DNA from: Heminiphilus faecis
GTDB lineage: Bacteria > Bacteroidota > Bacteroidia > Bacteroidales > Muribaculaceae
Length of the DNA: 64,000 bases
NCBI RefSeq assembly: GCF_008728965.1
Contig: NZ_VSMC01000001.1
Span: 59,511 to 123,510 of the forward strand
Direction of reading: 5' to 3'
Numbering within the stretch: position 1 is the first letter of the stretch; the number at the start of each line of letters is the position of its first letter. Below the pieces are notes generated by a model. That model was given only the letters and a program-made list of their open reading frames with translations. It ran no database searches and was not told the DNA's origin. Position numbers and translations under genes: made by a program. Of the stretch, positions 36,359-44,478 are shown in pieces.

Positions 36359-36874
36359 CTAAGCTATTGCCGATATGAATCCGCGCACAGTACGACGCGC
36401 TCTGCACAACTGGTTTTCTACCGTACGAAGCGACAGATTCATGCCTATAGCTATGTCATCGGCCGACTTGTCCTCGAAGCGTGCAAATACATATATAATA
36501 CGGCGACGTTCGGGAAGAGCCTTCACACACTTTGCCTCAAACCGAGCTATATCGCGAGCCACGATCATCGCCTCCGTAGTATGGTCGACTATGTTTGCCG
36601 CCACACTGATGTCGTCGTTTACCACAGCGCGCACACGATAGATATGACGCAGGTGGTCATTAACCAGATTGCGCGCCACAGTGTATATAAACGAGCGCAA
36701 CGACTCGGCCGAAAGCTCTTTATCATACTCAAGAAGACGCACCCACACATCCTGAGCTATATTCTCGGCATCGAAGATGTCGGTTACACGCACAGATATG
36801 TAGTTGAGCACCTCATTATAGTACTCTACGTAGCTTTGGGCTATCAAATCGTTGTTCCGTGACCGGTTTTCCAT
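36359..36874 (-). CDS. ECF-type RNA polymerase sigma factor
   Basis: A 171-residue sigma-70 family factor. Region 2 (about 15-80) has DIFDAENIAQDVWVRLLEYD and FIYTVARNLVNDHLRHIYR. Region 4 (about 115-165) has LPERRRIIYVFARFEDKSAD and a helix-turn-helix with LSLRTVENQLCRARRTVR. It would steer RNA polymerase to a small set of promoters. It is the first gene of the SusCD operon, 48 bases before the lipoprotein gene. No anti-sigma gene (FecR type) is beside it, and the SusC lacks an STN domain, so how its activity is set is unclear. The cluster of inverted repeats at 36981-37080 lies upstream. Confidence 0.92.
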   Translation of the reverse strand: MENRSRNNDLIAQSYVEYYNEVLNYISVRVTDIFDAENIAQDVWVRLLEYDKELSAESLRSFIYTVARNLVNDHLRHIYRVRAVVNDDISVAANIVDHTTEAMIVARDIARFEAKCVKALPERRRIIYVFARFEDKSADDIAIGMNLSLRTVENQLCRARRTVRGFISAIA

Positions 36875-36935
36875 GAGTCGGAGTAATTAATGTTTCACAT
36901 GGTAGCGAAAGCATGATTCTGCAATCGGTACATGG

Positions 36936-36943
36936 CAAAATTA
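36936..36943 (-). promoter_or_regulatory. Promoter -7 box of the sigma/SusCD operon
   Basis: CAAAATTA reads TAATTTTG on the minus strand, 62 bases before the sigma factor ATG. No consensus -33 box was seen, which is compatible with activation from the repeat sites just upstream. Confidence 0.55.
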
Positions 36944-36980
36944 TGTTAATTCCGACAAGTGAAAAAAGTTTTAAAAGCCT

Positions 36981-37080
36981 AATATGTCTCAACTAATTAT
37001 TTGAGACATATTTCTTATAAATTATTATTGCTTAGCGCATTAAGAATTTGAGATTTTAGTCTCACAATAATTTGAGACTC
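36981..37080. promoter_or_regulatory. Cluster of TGAGAC/GTCTCA inverted sites
   Basis: AATATGTCTCAA (36981-36992) and TTGAGACATATT (37001-37012) form a perfect 12-bp inverted repeat with eight bases between. Three more half-sites follow: TGAGAT at 37049, GTCTCA at 37059 and TGAGAC at 37073. They lie between the fkbp terminator and the sigma gene promoter, in a 430-base region without genes. A multi-site operator for the sigma/SusCD operon is the simplest reading; a transcribed hairpin is another. Confidence 0.65.
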
Positions 37081-37242
37081 TTTCTCTTATAATCAAGAGG
37101 GACGACAAAGATCATTTTTAGTTTAAACTTCAAAAAAATTCACTATTTTCAACACTTACCCAAATCACGCCTTTACAAGACTATCACACCGATTTAAACA
37201 GATTATCACAAACAAAAGCCGGCCCAAATGGCATATAAAAAC

Positions 37243-37274
37243 ACGGGGCACGAGCCGTATGGCTCATGCCCCGT
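37243..37274 (-). terminator. Terminator of the FKBP gene
   Basis: ACGGGGCACGAGCC and GGCTCATGCCCCGT pair over 14 bp (one mismatch) with a four-base loop. On the minus strand it is followed by GTTTTTATAT. It lies 31 bases after the FKBP stop. Confidence 0.85.
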
Positions 37275-37304
37275 CATATTGCAGAGTGTCAATGTTTACA
37301 TATA

Positions 37305-37874
37305 TTAATGACAGCCGCCACAGCATCCGTCGTCACAGCCGCCGTCTTCGCCGCAGCTGTCATGGTCGCATCCACAGCCGCCGCAACCGTGTGCCGGCTT
37401 AAGCTCCTCCGGAGTGGCATCGCGTACTACTCCGATACTGCCTACAAACCGCACGTCCTTGCCCGCAAGCGGATGATTGAAGTCCATCACAACCTCTTTA
37501 TCGGTAACCTCGAGCACCTTGCCCGAAATGCGGAAACCGTCCTGAGTCATCATGGGCACTACGGCTCCGGGCTTTATATGCTCGACATCAAACTTGCCGT
37601 CGATCTCAAACAGCTCTTTTTCAAGATGAGCCACCTGCTCCGGATCATAATTGCCGAAGCTCTCTTCCGCCGACACCTTTACGTCAAATTTATCACCTGT
37701 GGCAAGACCGTCAATAGCTTTCTCGAGCGGAGCTATAACACCGCGCGTCACCCCGAATATAATCTTTTCGGGATCTTCGGCATCCACCTGATGCACCAAG
37801 GTCTGGCCATCGTCATTCACCACATACAAGTCATAAACCATTTCGACATATTTGCCGGGTTGTATTTTTTCCAT
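37305..37874 (-). CDS. FKBP-type prolyl isomerase, SlyD-like, with Cys/His-rich tail
   Basis: A 189-residue protein with a split FKBP domain: PGKYVEMVYDLYVVNDDGQ at the N terminus, an insert-in-flap region (about 70-125, EESFGNYDPEQVAHL), and DFNHPLAGKDVRFVGSIG at the C-terminal half. This is the SlyD layout, a cytoplasmic isomerase and chaperone. The last 27 residues are rich in Cys, His, Gly and Asp (HGCGGCGCDHDSCG, then CDDGCCGGCH), as in SlyD tails that bind nickel and other soft metals. It has its own terminator and stands alone. A role in metal delivery is inference from the tail. Confidence 0.9.
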   Translation of the reverse strand: MEKIQPGKYVEMVYDLYVVNDDGQTLVHQVDAEDPEKIIFGVTRGVIAPLEKAIDGLATGDKFDVKVSAEESFGNYDPEQVAHLEKELFEIDGKFDVEHIKPGAVVPMMTQDGFRISGKVLEVTDKEVVMDFNHPLAGKDVRFVGSIGVVRDATPEELKPAHGCGGCGCDHDSCGEDGGCDDGCCGGCH

Positions 37875-37971
37875 AATCGTTTATATTATATTAAATATGT
37901 ACTTATTACTTTGTATTAAACAAAAACCGGGCCAAAAAAGATGTCAGATAATACTTTAACAGCACGACGGC

Positions 37972-39342
37972 CTAAATACTCGTGCCGAAAGCCGCGATAA
38001 GTGCCGAACTGATCGACATGTAGATAACCATGCCTATAATGTCGTTTGTTATCGATATAAACGGACCGGTGGCAAGGGCCGGATCAATTTTAAACCGCTC
38101 AAGCGTGAGTGGCACGAATGTGCCGAATATAGAAGCGAACACCACCACCGCAAACAGCGACAGCGACACCGCCACAGTGGTCACCTGTGCGGGCCCAAGC
38201 GCGAATATGTTATAGACAAGCACCAACAGAGATATGATACACGCATTGAGCAGTCCTACACCGAGCTCTTTGAAAAGCTGCTTGGTCGAACTCTTTATGT
38301 CAAGCGAGCCGTTGGCAAGACCCTGTACTATGATAGCCGACGACTGTATGCCCACATTACCTCCCGTTCCGCCGATAAGCGGTATAAACAGCGCCATAGC
38401 GGGATTCAAGGCAAAACCCGATTCGAAATGTCCGAGTATAAGCGAGTTTCCTATACCGCCAAGCATACCGATAAGCAGCCATGGCAGACGGGCCTTGGTC
38501 TGGTGAAACATAGTATCGTTACTCTCTATATCGCCTGAAAGACCCGAAGCCAGCTGGTAGTCACGCTCGCTCTGCTCACGCGCCTCATCCATAACGTCAT
38601 CAACAGTAATCTGCCCCACAAGGCGTCCGATAGAGTCTACGACAGGCATAGCCACAAGGTCATACTTCTCAAAATCGAGTGTCAGTTCGTCGACCGGAGT
38701 ATCGGTTTTAACCGACACAGGATCAAGTTCCATGACATGCTTTATCTTGGACACCGACGGATGGGTTATCATCTTTTTCAACGGAAACACACCCCGCAGA
38801 CGATAATCATTATCCACCACATATACATAATATATATCGTCAAGATCCTCGGCCTGCTTACGCATCTCCTGAACGCACTGAGGCATACTCCAGTTCTCGT
38901 TTACGACGATCATCTCCGTGCCCATAAGGCCTCCGGCAGTGTCTTCGTCATACTTCAGCAGGTCTATGATGTCGCCGGCCTGCTCCACATCGTCGATGTG
39001 CGACAGAATCTCGTCACGGTCCTCCTCGTCAAGCTCCTGAATGATGTCGACCGCATCGTCGGTATCGAGATGATCTATGACCTGCTTGGCGATATCTTCG
39101 CTTGACATGGCGCTAAGCAGCTTGTGACGGTCATCCTCGTCAAGCTCCATAAGCACATCGGCGGCTTGGTCGGCATCAAGTAATCTAAACAGAAATTCAG
39201 CCTGTTCGAGATCAAGGTCGCGATATAGCTCGGCAATATCGGCCGGATGAAGTTTGGAAAGCTCCGTCCGTGCCGTATCCTCGTCGCGATTGTCTATCAC
39301 GCCCGTTATATGCTCGAGATATTCAGGTGTATACTCTTTCAT
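37972..39342 (-). CDS. mgtE: Magnesium transporter MgtE
   Basis: A 456-residue inner-membrane Mg2+ channel. An N-terminal superhelical domain (about 1-130, LHPADIAELYRDLDLEQAEF and repeated DEDDR segments) and a CBS pair (about 135-255) form the cytoplasmic magnesium sensor. Five membrane helices (about 280-455) follow, with the pore segment PLIGGTGGNVGIQ. High internal Mg2+ closes such channels. The ATG at 39342 overlaps the rsmA stop (ATGA), which selects it over a GTG two codons upstream. It forms an operon with rsmA. Confidence 0.95.
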   Translation of the reverse strand: MKEYTPEYLEHITGVIDNRDEDTARTELSKLHPADIAELYRDLDLEQAEFLFRLLDADQAADVLMELDEDDRHKLLSAMSSEDIAKQVIDHLDTDDAVDIIQELDEEDRDEILSHIDDVEQAGDIIDLLKYDEDTAGGLMGTEMIVVNENWSMPQCVQEMRKQAEDLDDIYYVYVVDNDYRLRGVFPLKKMITHPSVSKIKHVMELDPVSVKTDTPVDELTLDFEKYDLVAMPVVDSIGRLVGQITVDDVMDEAREQSERDYQLASGLSGDIESNDTMFHQTKARLPWLLIGMLGGIGNSLILGHFESGFALNPAMALFIPLIGGTGGNVGIQSSAIIVQGLANGSLDIKSSTKQLFKELGVGLLNACIISLLVLVYNIFALGPAQVTTVAVSLSLFAVVVFASIFGTFVPLTLERFKIDPALATGPFISITNDIIGMVIYMSISSALIAAFGTSI

Positions 39343-40136
39343 CGGCACATAGAGCCGTCACGCATGGCGGCAATTTTTTTTGTAAGTTCCACAAACCGGT
39401 CCACACCGAGCTGTTCGGGTCTCATGGCCCAGACCGGGTCCTCGTCAACCGCCACCGAAGGAGGCAGAAGTCCACGCAATGAGTTGCGCAACGTCTTTCG
39501 CCGCTGACCGAAAGAGGTTTTCACCACTGTTTTGAACAAACGTTCGTCACAGCCGAGACTCGTCACCGAGTTGCGCGTGCAGCGTATGACACCCGATTTC
39601 ACTTTTGGCGGCGGATTAAATACATGTTCGTCCACGGTAAACAGATACTCCACATCATACCATGCCTGAAGCAGCACGCTAAGTATACCGTATACTTTTG
39701 AACCGGGTCCGGCGGCAAGCCTCTCGGCGACCTCCTTCTGCAGCATGCCCGAACAGCATGGTATGGAGTCCTTATAATCAAGAACCTTGAAAAATATCTG
39801 CGACGATATGTTGTACGGATAATTGCCTATGACGCAAAACTTGCGTCCACCCATCAGCACCGACAGGTCCATCTGCAGGAAATCTCCGTCGACTATCCTG
39901 CCTTTCAATTCCGGAAAATTCTCATTCAGATAATCAACGCTCTCCTTGTCGATCTCGACGACAGTGACATCATGGCCTCCGTCAATAAGATACTCGGTAA
40001 GCACACCCATGCCGGGCCCTACTTCGAGTACAGGCACACCCTTATACATGTCAAGAGTGGAGGCAATGCGCTCCGCGACCGACTTGTCGGTAAGAAAATG
40101 CTGGCCGAGAGCCTTTTTGGGTTTAACTTTCTGCAT
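39339..40136 (-). CDS. rsmA: 16S rRNA dimethyladenosine transferase
   Basis: A 265-residue enzyme (also called KsgA) that dimethylates two adjacent adenosines near the 3' end of 16S rRNA. KALGQHFLTD is the N-terminal signature, LEVGPGMGVLT is the S-adenosylmethionine site, and NYPYNISS is the catalytic NxPY-type motif. The promoter lies at 40165-40195, and mgtE follows with a four-base overlap, an order seen in other Bacteroidetes. Confidence 0.97.
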   Translation of the reverse strand: MQKVKPKKALGQHFLTDKSVAERIASTLDMYKGVPVLEVGPGMGVLTEYLIDGGHDVTVVEIDKESVDYLNENFPELKGRIVDGDFLQMDLSVLMGGRKFCVIGNYPYNISSQIFFKVLDYKDSIPCCSGMLQKEVAERLAAGPGSKVYGILSVLLQAWYDVEYLFTVDEHVFNPPPKVKSGVIRCTRNSVTSLGCDERLFKTVVKTSFGQRRKTLRNSLRGLLPPSVAVDEDPVWAMRPEQLGVDRFVELTKKIAAMRDGSMCR

Positions 40137-40164
40137 GGACCGGTAAATTTTATCAATTAACCTA

Positions 40165-40195
40165 CAAACTTAGCCAGAATTTTCGAAAAGCCCAA
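40165..40195 (-). promoter_or_regulatory. Promoter of rsmA-mgtE (minus strand)
   Basis: CAAACTTA at 40165-40172 reads TAAGTTTG on the minus strand. CAA at 40193-40195 reads TTG at a 20-base spacing. The rsmA ATG is at 40136, giving a leader near 25 bases. Confidence 0.7.
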
Positions 40196-40241
40196 GGAAA
40201 AACCGCCCAATATAAAAAAATGAAACCATGAACGGCTGCAT

Positions 40242-40952
40242 TCAGCGAAGTATAGGCCAGCGGTAAGACTTCAGAGCGGCTATGCAGGCTGCTTCACGGC
40301 CGCCGCAATAACGGTCGCAAAGTTCATGAAAACGCCGGGAGTGACACATATAGGTAAGATGAGCGAGTTCATGACATATGATATAATCGCGAAGCTCCCG
40401 AGGCAAAAACACAAGCGCATGACTGAGATGGATGGACCGGGCCGAAGTGCACTTGCCGAGCGTACGGTAACCGCTCATTATATGCCACGAAGCAGGCTCC
40501 ACACCAAGGCGCCGGGCAAGCTCAGCCGCCGCAGGCAGAAGCATACGAGGCGCTACCTTCGCCGCCACGCGGCACATCATAGAGCTTACCATACAGCGGC
40601 CTTTGTCCGACGACATATCTATATCGGTGCCTACTTCAAGGTAAGCACGGTCTTCTTTGACCGTCGCAAGGATTGAAGCCGGACGATGGCTCTGACTTTT
40701 TATCTCAAAAACAAAACCGTCAAGCGCAATGACCATATCGTCATAATACGACACTGCAGGACGCTTTGACATAAGCCGCGGAGCAAGACGGTCAAGCACA
40801 TCGAGTATCTCACGGTCCACGACACCGGAAGGCACCGTCAGATGCACCACCCCGTCGCGCCAACGGGCTATAAACCGTCGCGCATCGGAACGCTCTGAAA
40901 CACATACATCGCCCAGTACGTCATGCCGTATATTACAGCGCGAAAGTATCAT
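40242..40952 (-). CDS. YgjP-like (DUF45) metallopeptidase
   Basis: A 236-residue protein of the YgjP/DUF45 family. The zinc motif HELAHLTYMCHSRRF has the HExxH-like H-E-L-A-H core and a further His. SGYRTLGKCTSARSIHLSHA just before it is also family-typical. The fold is related to SprT and M48 peptidases, but cellular substrates are not established. It starts only two bases after the nadK stop, so it is the last gene of a CBS-nadK-ygjP unit. Confidence 0.85.
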   Translation of the reverse strand: MILSRCNIRHDVLGDVCVSERSDARRFIARWRDGVVHLTVPSGVVDREILDVLDRLAPRLMSKRPAVSYYDDMVIALDGFVFEIKSQSHRPASILATVKEDRAYLEVGTDIDMSSDKGRCMVSSMMCRVAAKVAPRMLLPAAAELARRLGVEPASWHIMSGYRTLGKCTSARSIHLSHALVFLPRELRDYIICHELAHLTYMCHSRRFHELCDRYCGGREAACIAALKSYRWPILR

Positions 40953-40954
40953 GC

Positions 40955-41818
40955 TTATCCGGCTCCCCAGAGCAATTTGGAGCGAAGGGTGTCGACAAAG
41001 CGGTGATCAAGGCGTTGCACGACTTTTGTCACAAACGGCGCCCGCTTCATGACAATAGTAGTATTGACAGGCAACGTCACCGAGCGACCGTCAAGGCTCA
41101 CACGGTAGGAACTCGTCCGCGACAACGTAGTGACCGACACCACACTGTCGTCACTTACCACAAGCGGCCTCATGGTCAGCGAATGGGCGGCTACGGGCGA
41201 TATGACCCATACCGGCGCCGAAGGCGCTACGATAGGCCCTCCAACCGACAGATTGTATCCGGTAGAGCCCGTGGGAGTGGATATAATAAGCCCGTCGGCA
41301 CGGTAATCGGCAAGTCCCGCACCGTCTATAGAAGCCTTCATGTTGATCATCGAAGCGGTATCCTGCTTTAGAATCGCCACTTCATTAAGTGCATACGGCC
41401 AGCAGTCAATCATGATTTCGGGCGAGGTCACTTCAATCATCGTACGGTTCTCCACCCTGAATTCGCCATTGAACAGATTATCAAGACCTGCATCCATTTC
41501 ATCGACTTTCACATCGGCAAGATAGCCGAGATGCCCTGTATTTATCCCTAAAACAGGTATCTCTTTGCTGCCCACACGCTGTGCCGTGCGCAAAAACGTG
41601 CCGTCGCCACCTATGCTAAGCGCTATCGCGGCGTTGAAGTCTTCGCCTGTTATGATGCCGTTGACTTTGGGCGGCGCAGGGAGCATGCGGCACAGATAAT
41701 CGTAAAACGAGCGCTCCATCTCAACCCTCGCATTCCGGAGCGACAAGCGCTCAAAAAGTTGCAGAAGTTTATCAAGATGCTGTTCTTGATAAGTATTTCC
41801 GAATACTGCTATCCTCAT
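40955..41818 (-). CDS. nadK: NAD kinase
   Basis: A 287-residue cytoplasmic enzyme that phosphorylates NAD+ to NADP+. The GGDGT motif is present (SIGGDGTFLRTAQRV), as are NTGHLGYLADV, ALNEVAI and STPTGSTGYNLSVGGP. ATG 41818 gives the normal N terminus (MRIAVFGNTY); the reading frame opens earlier but without family similarity. It follows the CBS gene by four bases and precedes the YgjP-like gene, so all three are cotranscribed. Confidence 0.96.
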   Translation of the reverse strand: MRIAVFGNTYQEQHLDKLLQLFERLSLRNARVEMERSFYDYLCRMLPAPPKVNGIITGEDFNAAIALSIGGDGTFLRTAQRVGSKEIPVLGINTGHLGYLADVKVDEMDAGLDNLFNGEFRVENRTMIEVTSPEIMIDCWPYALNEVAILKQDTASMINMKASIDGAGLADYRADGLIISTPTGSTGYNLSVGGPIVAPSAPVWVISPVAAHSLTMRPLVVSDDSVVSVTTLSRTSSYRVSLDGRSVTLPVNTTIVMKRAPFVTKVVQRLDHRFVDTLRSKLLWGAG

Positions 41819-41822
41819 AATA

Positions 41823-42362
41823 TCACACTTCAAGATAATGGAGCAATGCGTTGACCCTGTCGACCATATCGGCATTGAACGCACCGGGAGTGCCGGTCAT
41901 GCTAAGCGTGTCGTAACCATAACGGGCAAGTGACCTCGCCACCGACTCACCGCGCGAATGATTGACCCTTATAAGTATCGTGGTGGGGCTGTCGGGCTCC
42001 GTGCCGCCCACCACATTAAGATTAAGCAGGTGCGCATCGGCATCCTCCACGGCGTGGGCTATGGCCGAAGCGCTGTACATGCTTGGCGGACAGGTCACCA
42101 TAAGCTCCGAATATTCATTAAGCTGAGGAAACAGAGATGACAATGCTACAAGCATCGACATGCTGTCGACAGCCCCCAAGCGCTCTCCAGTATCGTCGTC
42201 AACGACAGGAACCACTTCGGCCCCCGAAGCCATATGCTCCAGCACCAGCGACAGCGGCGCCGATGCTTTAACGGCCTTACTTTCGGAATACGGCCCGTCA
42301 TTACGGCCCGAAACGGCCGATATAGGTATAATTTGAGGCGATATAATATCTTTTGCGGTCAA
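41823..42362 (-). CDS. CBS-domain protein with a C-terminal ACT-like region
   Basis: A 179-residue protein. Residues about 1-115 form a CBS pair (AKDIISPQIIPIS, LEHMASGAEVVPVVDDDTGE), which usually binds adenine nucleotides. The last 60 residues resemble a small ACT-like fold (LLNLNVVGG, TTILIRVN). Bacteroidetes often keep such a gene directly before nadK, where it may tune NADP supply (inference). No ATG is available at the N terminus: the first codon is TTG at 42360-42362, with a stop nine codons further upstream. A TTG start is therefore proposed. Confidence 0.8.
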   Translation of the reverse strand: MTAKDIISPQIIPISAVSGRNDGPYSESKAVKASAPLSLVLEHMASGAEVVPVVDDDTGERLGAVDSMSMLVALSSLFPQLNEYSELMVTCPPSMYSASAIAHAVEDADAHLLNLNVVGGTEPDSPTTILIRVNHSRGESVARSLARYGYDTLSMTGTPGAFNADMVDRVNALLHYLEV

Positions 42363-42390
42363 AACGTTTCGTGGTTTTATTATTTCTGAC

Positions 42391-42398
42391 TATTTTTG
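42391..42398 (+). promoter_or_regulatory. Promoter -7 box of pdxJ
   Basis: TATTTTTG fits TAnnTTTG, with TTTC at the -33 place 20 bases upstream. The pdxJ ATG is at 42509, so the leader is about 105 bases. It overlaps the divergent promoter for the CBS gene. Confidence 0.55.
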
Positions 42399-42426
42399 CA
42401 GTTGCATTTGTTGCAATAATAGGTTA

Positions 42427-42434
42427 CAAATATA
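42427..42434 (-). promoter_or_regulatory. Promoter -7 box of the CBS-nadK operon
   Basis: CAAATATA reads TATATTTG on the minus strand, about 65 bases before the TTG start of the CBS gene. The -33 box is weak. Confidence 0.55.
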
Positions 42435-42508
42435 CGGATTTTTCTCCACACAGACGTAACTTTTTATTATAACAACACATTACGACTAAACTGAGATTAA
42501 TAAAAAGA

Positions 42509-43222
42509 ATGACTAATCTAAGTGTTAATATCAACAAAGTAGCTACACTCCGCAACGCCCGCGGCGAGAATGTGCCCGATGTGGAGCGTGTTGCAGTTGA
42601 CTGCGAAACGTTTGGTGCGCAAGGCATAACCGTTCACCCCCGGCCCGACGAACGTCACATAAAGCATGAGGACGTATTTGCTCTGCGTCCGCTTATAAAG
42701 ACCGAATTCAACATAGAGGGATACCCGAGCCCGGAATTTATGGATCTCGTGCTCAAAGTAAAGCCCGAACAGGTGACTCTCGTACCCGACGCTCCCGACG
42801 CCTTGACATCCAATGCAGGATGGAATGTTACAGAACATAAGGAATTTCTTACCGAGATAATTGACCGTCTGCGTGAAGCCGGCATAAGATCATCGGTGTT
42901 TGTCGATCCTGACGTAGCTATGATAAAAGCGGCAGCCAAGACCGGAGCGGACCGTGTGGAGCTATATACAAAGCCCTATGCCGACATGTATCCGTCCGAT
43001 CCCGAAAAGGCGGTGGCGCCATATGTGGAAGCGAGCAAGGCGGCCCACAACTGCGGTCTCGGCGTCAATGCCGGCCACGATCTGAACCTCGCCAACCTCA
43101 GATATTTCCACGAAAAAGTACCATACCTCAATGAAGTGTCCATAGGGCATGCCATTATCGCCGACGCCCTGTACTTGGGCCTGAAAGAGACGATAAAGCA
43201 ATACAAAGAGTGCCTTTCATAA
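42509..43222 (+). CDS. pdxJ: Pyridoxine 5'-phosphate synthase
   Basis: A 237-residue TIM-barrel enzyme that makes pyridoxine 5'-phosphate from 3-hydroxy-1-aminoacetone phosphate and deoxyxylulose 5-phosphate (vitamin B6 synthesis). The family pattern is clear: [51 protein letters not shown] and [13 protein letters not shown]. It is divergent from the CBS-nadK operon and followed by exbB after 48 bases, an order common in Bacteroidetes. Confidence 0.97.
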   Translation: MTNLSVNINKVATLRNARGENVPDVERVAVDCETFGAQGITVHPRPDERHIKHEDVFALRPLIKTEFNIEGYPSPEFMDLVLKVKPEQVTLVPDAPDALTSNAGWNVTEHKEFLTEIIDRLREAGIRSSVFVDPDVAMIKAAAKTGADRVELYTKPYADMYPSDPEKAVAPYVEASKAAHNCGLGVNAGHDLNLANLRYFHEKVPYLNEVSIGHAIIADALYLGLKETIKQYKECLS

Positions 43223-43270
43223 ATAGCAATCGACAAGTAATCACATCATAAAACATTCATAATCATAATT

Positions 43271-43999
43271 ATGTCAATCCTCAACTCGATTATCGCACAG
43301 AGTGCCGAACAGTTTGCCGACACGGTAAGTGCCATAAGCACTGTGGCGACACCCACCGCGACCGTATCCCCCGAACCGGTGGAGTTGTCCATGTGGGAAC
43401 TGTGCATGAAAGGCGGCTTCATCATGATACCCCTCGCTATTCTGCTTATAATCAGCATATACATATTTATAGAACGCTACATAGTCATACAGCGTGCGGC
43501 CCGTGAGGACGCCTCGTTCATGAAGCGCATAAAAGACTACATTCATGAAGGCGAAATAGAAAGCGCCAAAAATCTCTGCAAGAAAGACGGCACGCCCTAC
43601 AGCCGGCTAATACTCAAAGGCATAAGTCGCATAGGACGCCCGATGAACGATGTGCTTGTTGCCATCGAAAACACCGGCAACCTCGAGATAGCCAATCTCG
43701 GCAAGGGCCTCACTTGGCTTGCCACAGCCGCAGCAGGAGCGCCGATGCTCGGATTCTTGGGCACCGTAGTGGGCATGGTCGAGGCTTTCTTCGCACTCGC
43801 CAACGCAGGTTCATCGGCCAATGTCAGCGTACTTGCCGGTGGTATCTACGAGGCGCTCGTCACCACCGTAGCCGGTCTTGCCGTAGGCATCGTGGCCCTG
43901 TTTGCCTACAACGCGCTGGTAGCAAAACTAAACGGCGTCATGAAGCTGCTCGAAGGTAAAACTATGGAATTCATGGACCTGCTCAACGAGCCGGCATAA
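43271..43999 (+). CDS. exbB: MotA/TolQ/ExbB proton channel
   Basis: A 242-residue inner-membrane protein with three membrane helices (about 47-70, 150-175 and 190-215). AAGAPMLGFLGTVVGMVEAF and ALVTTVAGLAVGIVALFAYN are the conserved ExbB/TolQ pore segments. With ExbD it uses the proton gradient to drive TonB. The partners follow at once (exbD at 44013, TonB-like at 44479). This motor could energise the receptors at 2413 and 31732. Confidence 0.94.
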   Translation: MSILNSIIAQSAEQFADTVSAISTVATPTATVSPEPVELSMWELCMKGGFIMIPLAILLIISIYIFIERYIVIQRAAREDASFMKRIKDYIHEGEIESAKNLCKKDGTPYSRLILKGISRIGRPMNDVLVAIENTGNLEIANLGKGLTWLATAAAGAPMLGFLGTVVGMVEAFFALANAGSSANVSVLAGGIYEALVTTVAGLAVGIVALFAYNALVAKLNGVMKLLEGKTMEFMDLLNEPA

Positions 44000-44012
44000 T
44001 ACCTGACAAGAC

Positions 44013-44465
44013 ATGGCACTTAAACGTCAACATGACATGATGGCAATGTTCTCGATGGCGTCGATGACCGACGTTATCTTCCTGTTGCTCATCTTTTTCA
44101 TGATAACATCCACATTTGTATTTCCCACGGCGCTTGAGGTAAACCTGCCCCAAAGTTCGGTGCAGACGGCGCTCAAGCCCGGCACAAGGGTATACATAGA
44201 CAAGGACAACAACCTGTATGCGTCATTCGGCGACGAAGAGCCCCAGTCTATAGACACCACGTCGCTTCTTACGTTTCTGCAGCTCGCACAGCAGAACGAG
44301 CCCGAAGGCTTCATAGCCATCTATGCCGATGAAGAGGTGACTTACGGAAAAATAGTGGAGGTGCTCGACATGGGGGCCCGCAACAACCTGAAGATGGTGC
44401 TCGCGACAAAACCCGCACAACTGCCGGACACACCGGCCGCACCGTCGATAGACCAAATACAATAA
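44013..44465 (+). CDS. exbD: ExbD/TolR family protein
   Basis: A 150-residue protein with one N-terminal membrane helix that carries the essential Asp (SMTDVIFLLLIFFMITSTF) and a periplasmic domain (residues about 45-130) of the ExbD/TolR type. It is the second subunit of the proton-driven motor. It lies 13 bases after exbB and 13 bases before the TonB-like gene. Confidence 0.94.
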   Translation: MALKRQHDMMAMFSMASMTDVIFLLLIFFMITSTFVFPTALEVNLPQSSVQTALKPGTRVYIDKDNNLYASFGDEEPQSIDTTSLLTFLQLAQQNEPEGFIAIYADEEVTYGKIVEVLDMGARNNLKMVLATKPAQLPDTPAAPSIDQIQ

Positions 44466-44478
44466 CAAGTCATTGAAA

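Noticed and set aside
36981-37080. CRISPR-like array
   Set aside because: The repeated TGAGAC units are only 6-12 bases long, alternate in direction and have uneven spacing.
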